From: CBDBND01 sp965207985
GTDB taxonomy: Bacteria > Pseudomonadota > Alphaproteobacteria > Rhodospirillales > Rhodospirillaceae
Direction: 5' to 3'
Length of the DNA: 64,000 nt
NCBI GenBank assembly: GCA_965207985.1
Contig: CBDBND010000034.1
Span: forward strand, 434,001-498,000
Positions 37,383 to 46,815 of the stretch are shown here, in pieces (positions within the stretch are counted from its first letter, which is position 1; every line of letters starts with the position of its first letter). Made by a program: the position numbers and the translations under genes. The notes under the pieces are model-generated. The model was not told the origin of the DNA and made no database searches. It worked only from the letters and a program-made list of their open reading frames with translations.

Positions 37383-37405
37383 GGAATGGCCTCCTTTCGC
37401 AGCGA

Positions 37406-38278
37406 TTAGAAGGGCAGTGCAATCTGCCGGTCGAGAACGATGGTGACAAAGATCCCCGCGAGATAACTCATGGAGAAGAAAAAGACTTTCCGCGCCCAAA
37501 TTTTGGTGGGGTCTTGAACCAATTTCCAATTGAGCCAAACGAAGCGCACGCCGAGAACCGTGCTGAGCACGAGATAGATGAGGCCGAGGGCGCCGAACAC
37601 CACAGGCAGCGCAGCGGAAATGACCAGCAAGACCGTGTTGACCATCATGTAGCGGGCGCATTTGGCATCTCCCACCAGAACCGGCAGCATGGGAACACCA
37701 GCCTTGGCGTAATCATTTTTAATCATCATGGCCAACGCCCAGAAGTGAGACGGCGTCCAGAGAAACAAAGTAATCGCCATCAGCATGGGCAAAGTGAACG
37801 CCGACGGATCAGCCGCCGCAGCGCCCGCGAGAACCGGAAAGCTCCCGGCAGCCCCGCCGATGACGATGTTCATCCAATGCCGGCGTTTCAGCCACACCGT
37901 ATAGACCACCATGTAAACGAACGCCCCAAGGGCGAGATGCAGGGCCGCCACCCAGTTCAGGGCGAGTGCGGCCAGGGCACATCCGGCAAACAGAAGCACG
38001 CCGGCAAGCCAAAGGGCGCGTGCCGGGTCGTCCATCGCTCCGGACGCCAGCGGGCGGTTGCGGGTGCGGTCCATCTTCCGGTCGATGTCTCGATCATAAA
38101 AGTGGTTGAAAACGGAAGAGCCAGAGGAACACAGCATTATGGCAATAACGACGATGATGAGCGGACCCCACTGAACCGTTTCGGCCACGGCGAAATAGCC
38201 GGCCATGGCTGTGACGGCCAGCAAGACGCCGATGCGCAACTTTAATAGTTCAGTGTAACGGGACAGTGTCATCTTCAC
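37406..38278 (-). CDS. ctaB: Protoheme IX farnesyltransferase (heme O synthase)
   Basis: A 290-residue UbiA-superfamily membrane prenyltransferase that attaches farnesyl to heme b to make heme O, precursor of heme A for aa3 oxidase. The first Asp-rich motif is NHFYDRDIDRKMDRTRNRPL. Other family parts are VYTVWLKRRHWMNIVIGGAA and FLWTPSHFWALAMMIKNDYA. About eight or nine membrane spans are visible. It is 21 nt downstream of the oxidase-subunit-I-like gene and across from the ctaCDGE operon. Confidence 0.93.
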   Translation of the reverse strand: MKMTLSRYTELLKLRIGVLLAVTAMAGYFAVAETVQWGPLIIVVIAIMLCSSGSSVFNHFYDRDIDRKMDRTRNRPLASGAMDDPARALWLAGVLLFAGCALAALALNWVAALHLALGAFVYMVVYTVWLKRRHWMNIVIGGAAGSFPVLAGAAAADPSAFTLPMLMAITLFLWTPSHFWALAMMIKNDYAKAGVPMLPVLVGDAKCARYMMVNTVLLVISAALPVVFGALGLIYLVLSTVLGVRFVWLNWKLVQDPTKIWARKVFFFSMSYLAGIFVTIVLDRQIALPF

Positions 38279-38299
38279 GGGTTCCTACACAGCCAATGA

Positions 38300-39793
38300 T
38301 TATACCGGATCAGCGGCCGAATGGGGGTCTAATTCGTCCGCATCCGATACAAGGGGTCCCTTGTTCAATAGAATAGAGCGCCCAGCGATGACAACAAAGG
38401 TAACGCCGCCAAAAACGGCAATAAGTCCGCCCAGTCCCATAAGTGCCATGGATGCAATTTTTGTCGCGCTGTCCAGGCCTTGTTCGCTAGCTGCGACTTT
38501 GCGGGCGACGCCGTCCAGGCCCGCAGCAAAAAGACCCATGGAATGGAACATCTGGCCCGTGCCTAAAAGAACGTAAGACAGAGTCCGCGTGCGCCGGGTC
38601 GGCATGGGTCGATCAAGCAAGGGAACAAAAAGTGCAAAGTAAAGACACATGAAGACGATTGTGACCCCGATCAATTCGGCGTGGTAATGGGCCGGGGTGC
38701 GGGTATCGACCGAACTTTCAAAGAATCCGATCAAACCGCCGACACTAAATAGAATGAACGCCACCCAAAGCCCGGTCACTTCGGGCGTCTGGTCGCGTAC
38801 GGGTCTGGCCCTCTGGAAAAACAGCCACCCGGTCGCAAGCATCACAGCGGCCACCGGCCACGGCAGAACATACCAATAGAGATCCGTAAACGCCGTGACT
38901 TGGGCCGGGTCATTGGCCGCATAACTGATGTAGAGCAGCGGCCCGATGGCCGCCCCCGCCACCATGAAACCGGCCATGATTTTGAACCAACCGTTGGTGA
39001 GGGGTGTCTCGCCCAAAGACATCCGGCTGAGAAGGAAGAAACCTGCAAGCAGAAGCAGGGTGTGAGCAAATTGCATGATATGCCCAAGACCCCAAAAAGC
39101 GCGTTCGGCAGCGTCTACCGCCGGCATACCGGCCGGCATGGTGATCCACGCGGCGCCAATGCAGATCAGGGCCAAAAGAAAAATGACCCCTGAGGCCGCG
39201 ATCGCAAATACGGTTGGCTCGCATGTACGCTGGCCGGCGACCTGCACGATGAGTCGCAAAACGGGTAACGCCAGTCCGAAAGCGAGAAGGGTCAGGCCGG
39301 CAAAAAAGAGAGGATGGATAAGGACAGGGACATAATTGTTGGCCGACGGTTCACCGAGATTGAACAACACCGGAATCAAAATCAGAACGAAACTCAGACC
39401 CGCGGCGTAAAAACCCACACGGCCGATAAACGAATATCCTCTTGGGAGAGAGCCTGCCGCTGCTGAGGCCAGGACGGTCATGGCCCCTTGCACTCCCAGG
39501 TACCAGATGACAAAGGCGAAGGTCACATGGGCAATGAGCCCCTTTTCAAAAAAGGTTTGGCTCGACCAAGGAAGAATATTGTCCACCCCCGGCACTCTGA
39601 GCAGCGCCACCAGGATGGCCATCAAGCCAGCAATCGCCAATGCAACAATGGGAAGGATGACCCAACCGTTCAGTTCCCAGCGCAGGTCGTCGGATAACCG
39701 GCCGGCAAAGTGACCATCAACGGCCGCTTCCGGCGTCTCCATTCCGTGCACCGGCGGAGGTGGCAAGTGAAAATCCATCTCGGGTTGCGCCAT
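38300..39793 (-). CDS. Divergent heme-copper oxidase subunit I-like membrane protein
   Basis: A 497-residue protein with about twelve membrane spans. Histidines lie where heme ligands would be (LIAHVTFAFVIWYLGVQGAM, GLGHIMQFAHTLLLLAGFFL, TRTPAHYHAELIGVTIVFMC), so at least heme binding is plausible. The adjacent His-His pair that completes the CuB site in true oxidases, and the HPEVY motif, are not seen. The true aa3 subunit I is encoded at 41641-43293. The tight minus-strand group with DUF420, ctaB and a 38-residue peptide suggests a respiratory or assembly role rather than a complete oxidase. Confidence 0.75.
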   Translation of the reverse strand: MAQPEMDFHLPPPPVHGMETPEAAVDGHFAGRLSDDLRWELNGWVILPIVALAIAGLMAILVALLRVPGVDNILPWSSQTFFEKGLIAHVTFAFVIWYLGVQGAMTVLASAAAGSLPRGYSFIGRVGFYAAGLSFVLILIPVLFNLGEPSANNYVPVLIHPLFFAGLTLLAFGLALPVLRLIVQVAGQRTCEPTVFAIAASGVIFLLALICIGAAWITMPAGMPAVDAAERAFWGLGHIMQFAHTLLLLAGFFLLSRMSLGETPLTNGWFKIMAGFMVAGAAIGPLLYISYAANDPAQVTAFTDLYWYVLPWPVAAVMLATGWLFFQRARPVRDQTPEVTGLWVAFILFSVGGLIGFFESSVDTRTPAHYHAELIGVTIVFMCLYFALFVPLLDRPMPTRRTRTLSYVLLGTGQMFHSMGLFAAGLDGVARKVAASEQGLDSATKIASMALMGLGGLIAVFGGVTFVVIAGRSILLNKGPLVSDADELDPHSAADPV

Positions 39794-39818
39794 GGGGTTT
39801 CCTTACGGGCTCAGCGTC

Positions 39819-40250
39819 TCACACGGGTGCGGGATAGACATGATACAGGATTGCATACACGGCGACGCCTGAAACACAGACGAACACCCACACCGGCCAT
39901 GTCCATTTGGCGATGGCCTTGTGGCGGTCGAACTGGCCGTGGAGAGCCCGCCATGCCGTGATCACCACCATTGGCGCCACCACGGCGGCTAATATCACGT
40001 GGGATATCAACAGTGTGTAATAGGCCGGAACGGCCCATCCGGTGCCGGGAAAAACAAAAATGGGCGCTGTGAAGTGATAGGTCAGATACGACACCAGAAA
40101 GACTGCTGATACGGCCATGGCGCCGATCATAGCCTTGCGATGGGACTCTTTACGCCCTGATTTAATAAAAACAAAGCCGATCACCAAAAAGAGGGTGGAA
40201 ATACTGTTCAGCACGGCGTTGACGTGCGGCAGAATTGTCGCCGTTGACAT
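39819..40250 (-). CDS. DUF420 family membrane protein (CtaM/YozB-like)
   Basis: A 143-residue protein with four membrane spans: HVNAVLNSISTLFLVIGFVF, AMAVSAVFLVSYLTYHFTAP, YTLLISHVILAAVVAPMVV and WPVWVFVCVSGVAVYAILYH. DUF420 proteins (CtaM in Staphylococcus) are needed to mature the oxidase that uses heme A; here the gene is 25 nt upstream of the subunit-I-like gene. Confidence 0.88.
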   Translation of the reverse strand: MSTATILPHVNAVLNSISTLFLVIGFVFIKSGRKESHRKAMIGAMAVSAVFLVSYLTYHFTAPIFVFPGTGWAVPAYYTLLISHVILAAVVAPMVVITAWRALHGQFDRHKAIAKWTWPVWVFVCVSGVAVYAILYHVYPAPV

Positions 40251-40282
40251 GGTGAATTTTTCCGCTGAAACCTTGTGGCTGT

Positions 40283-40399
40283 TTAAGGTCCGTCCAACGC
40301 AACCTTAAGGATGAAGCTGACGTACATAAAAAGGGCGATACCGCCGATACAGAGGCCAAAGAGGACCAATTGTTTCTTGTCTGGTTTCGGTTCCGTCAT
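40283..40399 (-). CDS. 38-residue single-span membrane peptide beside the oxidase genes
   Basis: Translation MTEPKPDKKQLVLFGLCIGG followed by IALFMYVSFILKVALDGP and TAA. A charged N-terminus and one membrane helix fit the tiny cytochrome-oxidase assembly peptides annotated in proteobacterial cox clusters. It is the first gene of the minus-strand group (33 nt upstream of DUF420). Small size limits confidence; the ribosome-binding site is weak. Confidence 0.6.
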   Translation of the reverse strand: MTEPKPDKKQLVLFGLCIGGIALFMYVSFILKVALDGP

Positions 40400-40786
40400 T
40401 GCTTGGTTCTTGCCGGCCCGGACAGTTAAAAACGTGTCCAAAAGAACATGGAGCACCCCTCGCCGATGGAGCGGCGCTGTCTAACACAGGCGGCACAGGG
40501 TGTCATTGGTTTGTTGCCGTTGCAGGATCGACGGACCCTAGCTAAGCCGTTGATTGCGAAGCATTCTCAACCCAGTTTCGGGTCAGGCCCTTTCATGCCC
40601 ACGCTTTACCTAACTCGCTGTATAATTTACTGTTTTCACCAGTGACGGGGTAACGGACAGAACCATCACCGGGTAGGCTCGAATTGACCTCTTTTTCGCC
40701 GCCATGTCAGCGCGGAGAAATCGGTTGAATCCAAGGCCTTCGCCCCTTAAACGATGGTCCATACGCTAGCGGAAGGGAGAGAGAGT

Positions 40787-41635
40787 GTGACCCGCATATT
40801 CGCGTTTCTAACCGGATGGGCTTTGACGATATCGGCCTCAATTTCGGCCTCGGCTCAAGAATTACCGACACCAGCCTTTCCAAAACCTTGGCAGCTGAAT
40901 TTGCAAACACCGGTGACTCCCGTCGCCGATGAACTTTACTGGTTTCATAACTACCTTTTGTTCTGGTGTTACCTGATTTCCGGTTTCGTTCTGGTTCTCT
41001 TGCTTTGGGTGATGGCCAAGTACAACAAGAAGGCCAATCCCATACCGTCGAAGAACGCGCATAACACGCTGATTGAAATTATCTGGACGGCCGTTCCGGT
41101 TCTTATCTTGGTTGCCATTGCGATCCCGTCCTATCGCATCCTTTACTACATGGACACCATTGAAGATGCCGAGGTGACGGTGAAGGTTATAGGCAATCAA
41201 TGGTATTGGACTTACGAATTCCCGGATGATGAAATCATTTTCGACTCCCTGCCCCTCTTGGACGATGAAATCGACTACGCTGCCGGTCAGCACCGCTTGC
41301 TGGAAGTCGATGAACCTTTGCTCCTGCCGGTCAACACAGACATTCGTATCTTGTTCACCGCAACCGACGTGTTGCACGCCTGGACGATCCCCGCATTCGG
41401 TGTGAAGCTGGATAATGTTCCGGGTAGAACCAATGAAACGTGGACGCGCATCCGCACACCCGGAAAATATTACGGCCAGTGTTCAGAACTGTGCGGCATA
41501 GACCACTCCTACATGCCTATCGTGGTCCATGCCGTCAGTAGAGAAGAGTTTGAAGCTTGGCGAGCAGACCAGCTCGCCGCCAACGGTACGGCCCCGGACG
41601 ACACCAATCGCCTCGCCGCCCTGCCTCAGGAGTGA
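40787..41635 (+). CDS. ctaC: Cytochrome c oxidase subunit II (aa3 type)
   Basis: About 282 residues from the GTG at 40787, preceded by GGAAGGGAGAG; an ATG 33 nt upstream is less likely because the signal peptide (MTRIFAFLTGWALTISASIS) starts here. Two membrane spans follow (YWFHNYLLFWCYLISGFVLV and EIIWTAVPVLILVAIAIPSY). The periplasmic cupredoxin domain has the aromatic GNQWYWTYEFPD and the CuA ligands in HAWTIPAFG and GQCSELCGIDHSYMPIVV. It accepts electrons from cytochrome c. ctaD follows after 5 nt. Confidence 0.96.
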   Translation: MTRIFAFLTGWALTISASISASAQELPTPAFPKPWQLNLQTPVTPVADELYWFHNYLLFWCYLISGFVLVLLLWVMAKYNKKANPIPSKNAHNTLIEIIWTAVPVLILVAIAIPSYRILYYMDTIEDAEVTVKVIGNQWYWTYEFPDDEIIFDSLPLLDDEIDYAAGQHRLLEVDEPLLLPVNTDIRILFTATDVLHAWTIPAFGVKLDNVPGRTNETWTRIRTPGKYYGQCSELCGIDHSYMPIVVHAVSREEFEAWRADQLAANGTAPDDTNRLAALPQE

Positions 41636-41640
41636 TCAGA

Positions 41641-43293
41641 ATGTCTGATACGGCGATCCACGCTCACGATGACCATCATGACCATGCGCCGAAAGGTTTC
41701 GGCCGTTGGCTGTTTTCGACTAACCACAAAGACATCGGCACCATGTACCTGGTGTTTGCTGTCGTCTCGGCCATTGTCGGTGGTTTCTTATCCTTTTTGA
41801 TCCGTCTCGAACTGGGCGAACCAGGCGTTCAGGTCTTTAACGAACTGGCGGAGGCAATCGGCGGAGAGGAAAAACAGTTATACAACGTCTCTGTGACGGC
41901 ACACGCGCTGCTGATGGTGTTCTTCGTCGTCATGCCAGCGCTGATCGGCGGGTTCGGCAACTGGATGGTGCCAATGATGATCGGCGCGCCTGATATGGCC
42001 TTCCCACGCATGAACAATATTTCCTTCTGGCTCATGCCACCGGCGCTCATCCTACTGATCCTGTCATCCGTCATGGGGCAAGGCGCTGGAACCGGGTGGA
42101 CGCTTTATCCACCGCTTGCTGGATTGGCAGGCCAGCCCGATATGTCCGTGGACTTTGCCATCCTGGCGCTGCACGTAGCCGGCGCGTCATCCATACTCGG
42201 CGCAACCAATTTCATCACCACGATCCTCAATATGCGCGCGCCCGGCATGACAATGCACAAGGCACCGTTATTTGTATGGGCCACTTTGATTACCGCTATT
42301 CTTCTGCTTCTTGCCATGCCCGTCCTGGCCGGTGCTTTGACCATGCTGCTTTGCGACCGCAATTTCGGCACCGCCTTCTTCGATCCGCGTGGCGGCGGCG
42401 ATCCGCTCCTGTGGCAGCACCTGTTCTGGTTCTTCGGCCACCCCGAGGTGTACATCATGATACTGCCGGCCTTCGGCATCATCAGCCATGTGGTGTCCAC
42501 ATTTTCTAAGAAGCCGGTTTTCGGTTACCTCGGCATGGCCTACGCCATGGCCTCCATCGGTTTCGTCGGTTTCATCGTCTGGGCGCATCACATGTACACT
42601 GTGGGTATGGGGGTCAATTACCGTGCCTACTTTGTCGCGGTGACCATGGCTATCGCTGTGCCAACAGGGGTGAAGATCTTCAGCTGGATCGCCACTATGT
42701 GGGGCGGGTCCATCGAGTTTAAGACACCGATGCTGTGGGCCATCGGCTTTATCTTCCTGTTCACCGTCGGTGGTGTTACCGGCGTCGTCCTTGCCAATGC
42801 CGGCATGGATATCGCCATGCACGACACCTATTACGTGGTAGCACACTTCCATTACGTGCTTTCGCTGGGGGCCGTGTTTGCGATCTTCGCGGGATTCTAT
42901 TACTGGGTCGACAAGATGACTGGCCGCTCCTTCCCTGAATGGGCCGGCCAAGTTCACTTCTGGACCACATTTATCGGTGTCAACGTCCTGTTCTTTCCGC
43001 AACACTTCCTCGGCTTGGCGGGCATGCCGCGCCGTTATATCGACTATCCGGATATCTTTGCTGAATGGAATATGGTCTCCACTTGGGGCGCCTGGGCATC
43101 CATGGCAAGTACATTGTTCTTCCTGGTAATGGCTGCGTGGGTCTTACTTGCCGGTAAAAAATCCGTTGCCAATCCGTGGGGCGAAGGGGCGACGACTCTT
43201 GAGTGGTCGGTGGCCTCTCCGGCACCTTTCCATACTTTCGAAGACCCGCCCGACTTTACCGAAGGGTCTCCGGCAGCCCAGCCTGCTGAATAG
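41641..43293 (+). CDS. ctaD: Cytochrome c oxidase subunit I (aa3 type)
   Basis: 550 residues from the ATG at 41641 (AGGAGTGATCAGA upstream). The twelve-span catalytic subunit contains hemes a and a3 and CuB. The CuB/crosslink motif is FGHPEVYIMILPAFGI, the CuB His pair is VWAHHMYTVGM, and the heme ligands are in YYVVAHFHYVLSLGAVFAIF. The His-rich N-terminus HAHDDHHDHAPKG is unusual but common in alphaproteobacterial homologues. It pumps protons while reducing oxygen. Confidence 0.97.
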   Translation: MSDTAIHAHDDHHDHAPKGFGRWLFSTNHKDIGTMYLVFAVVSAIVGGFLSFLIRLELGEPGVQVFNELAEAIGGEEKQLYNVSVTAHALLMVFFVVMPALIGGFGNWMVPMMIGAPDMAFPRMNNISFWLMPPALILLILSSVMGQGAGTGWTLYPPLAGLAGQPDMSVDFAILALHVAGASSILGATNFITTILNMRAPGMTMHKAPLFVWATLITAILLLLAMPVLAGALTMLLCDRNFGTAFFDPRGGGDPLLWQHLFWFFGHPEVYIMILPAFGIISHVVSTFSKKPVFGYLGMAYAMASIGFVGFIVWAHHMYTVGMGVNYRAYFVAVTMAIAVPTGVKIFSWIATMWGGSIEFKTPMLWAIGFIFLFTVGGVTGVVLANAGMDIAMHDTYYVVAHFHYVLSLGAVFAIFAGFYYWVDKMTGRSFPEWAGQVHFWTTFIGVNVLFFPQHFLGLAGMPRRYIDYPDIFAEWNMVSTWGAWASMASTLFFLVMAAWVLLAGKKSVANPWGEGATTLEWSVASPAPFHTFEDPPDFTEGSPAAQPAE

Positions 43294-43308
43294 GACACGC
43301 GAGGCAAC

Positions 43309-43890
43309 GTGGTTGATAGAGCAGAACTCGCGCGACGAAATCGCCGGACCGCGGTAACGGCTTTCGCCGTCGTCGGTGGAATGGTGGGGTTAGCCTTCGC
43401 CTTTGTTCCGCTTTATACGCTGATCTGTCAGGTCACAGGCCTTGGCGGCACGCCCCAAATTGCGGAAAGCGTCGATACGGAAATTTCTACGGAAGACATC
43501 ACGGTCCGGTTCGACGCCAATGTGGACCGTGATCTTCCGTGGACGTTTAGACCGGTCAAGGCGTCGGTCACGCTGAAAATGGGTGAACAAAAAGTTGCAT
43601 CGTACAAAGCGACGAACTTGTCTGATCAACCAGTTACGGGCATTTCCACTTTCAACGTCACGCCTATAAAGGCCGCTCAATACTTCACCAAGATCGAGTG
43701 TTTCTGCTTCATCGAACAGACACTCGGACCTGGTCAGTCTGTTGACATGCCGGTTACCTTTTATGTTGATCCAGCCATTCTCGAAGACGAGTTGGCTTTA
43801 GACGTGAAGACGATAACATTGTCCTACACCTTTTATCGGTCGTTGGACGATGTCCCTGAAGAAACCGTTGCCCTTGCGGGCGGCTCTTGA
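43309..43890 (+). CDS. ctaG: Cytochrome c oxidase assembly protein CtaG (Cox11)
   Basis: A 193-residue copper chaperone that delivers copper to the CuB site. One N-terminal membrane span (TAVTAFAVVGGMVGLAFAFV) is followed by a periplasmic immunoglobulin-like domain with the copper-binding CFCF motif (FTKIECFCFIEQTLGPGQSV). It starts with GTG 15 nt after ctaD and precedes ctaE by 31 nt. Confidence 0.95.
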   Translation: MVDRAELARRNRRTAVTAFAVVGGMVGLAFAFVPLYTLICQVTGLGGTPQIAESVDTEISTEDITVRFDANVDRDLPWTFRPVKASVTLKMGEQKVASYKATNLSDQPVTGISTFNVTPIKAAQYFTKIECFCFIEQTLGPGQSVDMPVTFYVDPAILEDELALDVKTITLSYTFYRSLDDVPEETVALAGGS

Positions 43891-43921
43891 ACACCCTGCG
43901 TAACGCACGAGGACAGTCATT

Positions 43922-44743
43922 ATGAGTGCACAGGCCAAACACCCTTACCACATGGTCAACCCGAGCCCCTGGCCTGCCGTGGGCGCCTTAGCTGCACTAA
44001 CGCTCACCGTCGGCGCCGTGTTCTATTTCCATGAAGAGCCGCTGTTTGGGGTCGACGGCATTTACAAAATCGTTCCGGGTTTTGTCCTGGTGATTCTGAC
44101 CATGGTTTTGTGGTGGCGGGATGTGATTAAGGAATCCGTCGTTGAAAAAGCCCATAGCGAAGAAACCAGCCATGGTTTGCGCCTGGGCATGGTTCTGTTC
44201 ATTGCGTCTGAAGTGATGTTTTTCTTCGCTTTCTTCTGGGCTTTTTTCCATCACTCGCTTGGGTTCTCAACGGCCACATTGCAATGGCCGCCGGAAGGCA
44301 TTGAAGTCCTCGAAGTCTGGCATTTGCCGTTTTACAACACGGTTATTCTTCTGACCTCAGGCGTCACAGTGACGCGGGCCCATCTCTATGTTGAAGCGGG
44401 TATGAATAAGAAGGCTGCGAAGTGGATATGGGCCACTGCTGCCCTTGGTGCCTTCTTCCTTGGTCTGCAGGCTTATGAATACGTTCATGCGACCTATACG
44501 CTGCAAGACGGCATTTACCCATCCACGTTTTATCTGGCGACCGGATTTCACGGCCTCCATGTCTTCATCGGAACCACATTTTTGATCGTTTGTGCCGCCC
44601 GCGCCGAAAAAGATCATTACAAACCCGAAAAGCACATCGGTTTCCAGGCGGCGGCCTGGTACTGGCATTTCGTTGACGTGGTCTGGCTGTTCCTGTTCGT
44701 CTGGGTGTACTGGCTGCTTGGCATGCCGGTACGCACCTTCTAA
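43922..44743 (+). CDS. ctaE: Cytochrome c oxidase subunit III
   Basis: A 273-residue, seven-span subunit that stabilises the oxidase and keeps proton uptake active. It starts MSAQAKHPYHMVNPSPWPAV. Family blocks are HSEETSHGLRLGMVLFIASE, FFFAFFWAFFHHSLGFS, FHGLHVFIGTTFLIVC and AAWYWHFVDVVWLFLFVWVY. It is the last catalytic gene of the operon, 26 nt before DUF983. Confidence 0.96.
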   Translation: MSAQAKHPYHMVNPSPWPAVGALAALTLTVGAVFYFHEEPLFGVDGIYKIVPGFVLVILTMVLWWRDVIKESVVEKAHSEETSHGLRLGMVLFIASEVMFFFAFFWAFFHHSLGFSTATLQWPPEGIEVLEVWHLPFYNTVILLTSGVTVTRAHLYVEAGMNKKAAKWIWATAALGAFFLGLQAYEYVHATYTLQDGIYPSTFYLATGFHGLHVFIGTTFLIVCAARAEKDHYKPEKHIGFQAAAWYWHFVDVVWLFLFVWVYWLLGMPVRTF

Positions 44744-44769
44744 GACGAAAGGGGCTAGTCGAAAGGCGT

Positions 44770-45162
44770 GTGAGCGAGCCAGCACCCAATCACAAACCGG
44801 CAGCACCGCTCTTTCAGGTCGCTCTTGCGGCCCGCTGCCCCCGTTGCGGACGCGGCTCTCTATTTCAAGGCTTTCTCACCGTCGCAGACAGATGTTCTGT
44901 CTGCCATTTGGGATTCGAGGGCCACGATACCGGGGACGGTCCAGCGTTTTTCATTATGCTTCCACTATGTATTTTCGCGGCCGTTGCCGCTCTTTACGTG
45001 GATATGACCTACGCCCCGCCTCTCTGGGTGCACGCCATGATTTGGCCGGTGGTTATTGCTCTCGTCGTCGGGCTTACTTTGCGGCCGGTGAAAGCCTTGA
45101 TGATCGCTTTGCAATACCGTCACCGGGACGTGGAGAACATCGACTCCTCCAATCAGCAATAA
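44770..45162 (+). CDS. DUF983 family membrane protein
   Basis: A 130-residue protein with a zinc-ribbon-like CPRCGRGSLF plus CSVCHLGFEG, followed by two membrane helices (FFIMLPLCIFAAVAALYVDM and WPVVIALVVGLTLRP). DUF983 genes commonly follow ctaE in alphaproteobacteria and probably aid oxidase biogenesis; function is unproven. It starts with GTG and is followed by a hairpin at 45188-45222. Confidence 0.85.
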   Translation: MSEPAPNHKPAAPLFQVALAARCPRCGRGSLFQGFLTVADRCSVCHLGFEGHDTGDGPAFFIMLPLCIFAAVAALYVDMTYAPPLWVHAMIWPVVIALVVGLTLRPVKALMIALQYRHRDVENIDSSNQQ

Positions 45163-45180
45163 CCCATCTCAAAATCACAG

Positions 45181-45222
45181 AAAAAAGCGGGCGCCACCTT
45201 TACAGTAGTAAGGGGGCGCCCG
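45181..45222 (-). terminator. Rho-independent terminator for amt (possibly bidirectional)
   Basis: The stem CGGGCGCC / GGCGCCCG, extended by CCTT / AAGG, is followed on the minus strand by GCTTTTTT. It lies about 34 nt past the amt stop and 18 nt past the DUF983 stop, so it may serve both converging units. Confidence 0.85.
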
Positions 45223-45255
45223 GAAGGCGTCTCTCACTTTAGAGGAGGGTACCGT

Positions 45256-46470
45256 TTATCTGATAGGAACGCCGTCTTCCGGCGTGGAACTGATCTGATG
45301 AATGGAAAGGTCGGCGCCGTTGAATTCTTCTTCCTCGGTCAGCCGGATGCCGACGGTCTTCTTCAAAAGGCCATAGACGATGAACCCACCGGCCGTGGCC
45401 ACAACAACGCCAAACAGAGAACCGACCAGCTGGGACTGGAAGGTCACACCGCCCATGCCGCCGAGGGCTTCTAAGCCAAACACACCGCAGAGAATCCCGC
45501 CCAGCACGCCGCACATGCCGTGTAACGGCCAAACTCCCAAGACATCGTCAATCTTCCATTTGTTCTGACACTGGTTGAAGCCCCAGACAAACAGAGCGCC
45601 GGCCAAAGCGCCGGTCACACCGGCACCAACGGGGTGCATGACGTTGGACCCGGCACACACGGCAACCAAGCCCGCCAAGGCACCATTATGGACAAATCCC
45701 GGGTCGTTCTTGCCGACAAACAGCGCAGCGAGAATGCCGCTGGCCATGGCCATAAGAGAATTGATGGCGACGAGACCGGAGATCCCTTCAACGCTTTGCG
45801 CGCTCATGACATTAAAACCGAACCATCCGACCGACAGCGCCCAAGCCCCCAACGCCAGCCAGGGAATTGAGGATGGCGGCATGGCCTGCAAGCACCCATC
45901 TTCACGATAGCGTCCATTGCGGGCGCCGAGCATGATGACCGCGGCGAAGGCGATCCAGCCACCCATGGCGTGGACGACAATGGAGCCGGCGAAGTCGTTA
46001 AACGGCGCACCAAAATTGGCTTCCATGAAATCCTGAAAGCCAAAATTGCCGTTCCATACCATGCCTTCGAAGAAGGGGTAGACCAAGGCAACCAAAATCA
46101 CCGTTGCCGCCAGCTGTGGATAAAATCTTGCCCGTTCAGCAATGCCGCCGGAAATGATCGCCGGAATGGCGGCAGCAAAGGTCAACAGGAAAAAGAATTT
46201 GACCAGGTCGTAGCCCTGCGGAGCATATCCGTCTCCCACATCCCCACTTAAAATGGGTGCGCCGACCAGGAATCCCATGCCGTAGGCCACCGAATAGCCG
46301 ATGAAAAAGTAGGCCATGGTCGAACCGGCGAAATCGACCATGATTTTGACCAAAGCGTTGACCTGATTCTTTTTACGGACGGTGCCGACCTCAAGAAATG
46401 CAAAACCGGCATGCATTGCCAGCACCATGATCGCCCCCATGAGGACGAAGAAAACATCCATTCCAGCCAT
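45256..46470 (-). CDS. amt: Ammonium transporter (Amt/MEP/Rh family)
   Basis: A 404-residue, eleven-span ammonium channel. AAAGGAGGG precedes the ATG. Landmarks are HAGFAFLEVGTVRKKNQVNA, the twin pore region FNDFAGSIVVHAMGGWIAFA, GWFGFNVMSAQSVEGISGL, and the C-terminal WKIDDVLGVWPLHGMCGVLG. It has no cleavable signal peptide, unlike the second copy at 62947. No glnB/glnK lies next to it. A TGATCA pair 11 bp apart (46613-46629) sits about 150 nt upstream; its role is unknown. Confidence 0.94.
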   Translation of the reverse strand: MAGMDVFFVLMGAIMVLAMHAGFAFLEVGTVRKKNQVNALVKIMVDFAGSTMAYFFIGYSVAYGMGFLVGAPILSGDVGDGYAPQGYDLVKFFFLLTFAAAIPAIISGGIAERARFYPQLAATVILVALVYPFFEGMVWNGNFGFQDFMEANFGAPFNDFAGSIVVHAMGGWIAFAAVIMLGARNGRYREDGCLQAMPPSSIPWLALGAWALSVGWFGFNVMSAQSVEGISGLVAINSLMAMASGILAALFVGKNDPGFVHNGALAGLVAVCAGSNVMHPVGAGVTGALAGALFVWGFNQCQNKWKIDDVLGVWPLHGMCGVLGGILCGVFGLEALGGMGGVTFQSQLVGSLFGVVVATAGGFIVYGLLKKTVGIRLTEEEEFNGADLSIHQISSTPEDGVPIR

Positions 46471-46815
46471 TTTCAGTATCCCTCCTTTGAATCACCTGTT
46501 CGGCAGGCGTTTGCGGTATCCCTTTCAAAAACCATGCCGGTTCTGTGATTTGAGTATTCGTAAATAAAATCAAAGGGTTGCGGTGGAGGGAACGGGCTGA
46601 GACGTGAACGATTGATCATATTTTGATCAGATTCCCACACACCCCCTTCAAACAAAGATCAATTTTTAGGCAGATTAACTTGGGCTCATTGAGTCATGGG
46701 CAGACCTTTGCCGGAAGCCAGGGACCGGTTAGGCTTTTTGCAAAACATTAAGACAGGCTTATTTTTCTCTGCGGGGTCAGCCGGGGCCATACGGTGTCAT
46801 ACGGTGCCTAACGGG

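Noticed and set aside
46471..46815. Sigma-54 (NtrC-type) promoter for amt
   Set aside because: I looked for TGGCAC-N5-TTGC on the minus strand and found only poor matches such as TGGCTTCC without a proper -12 element.
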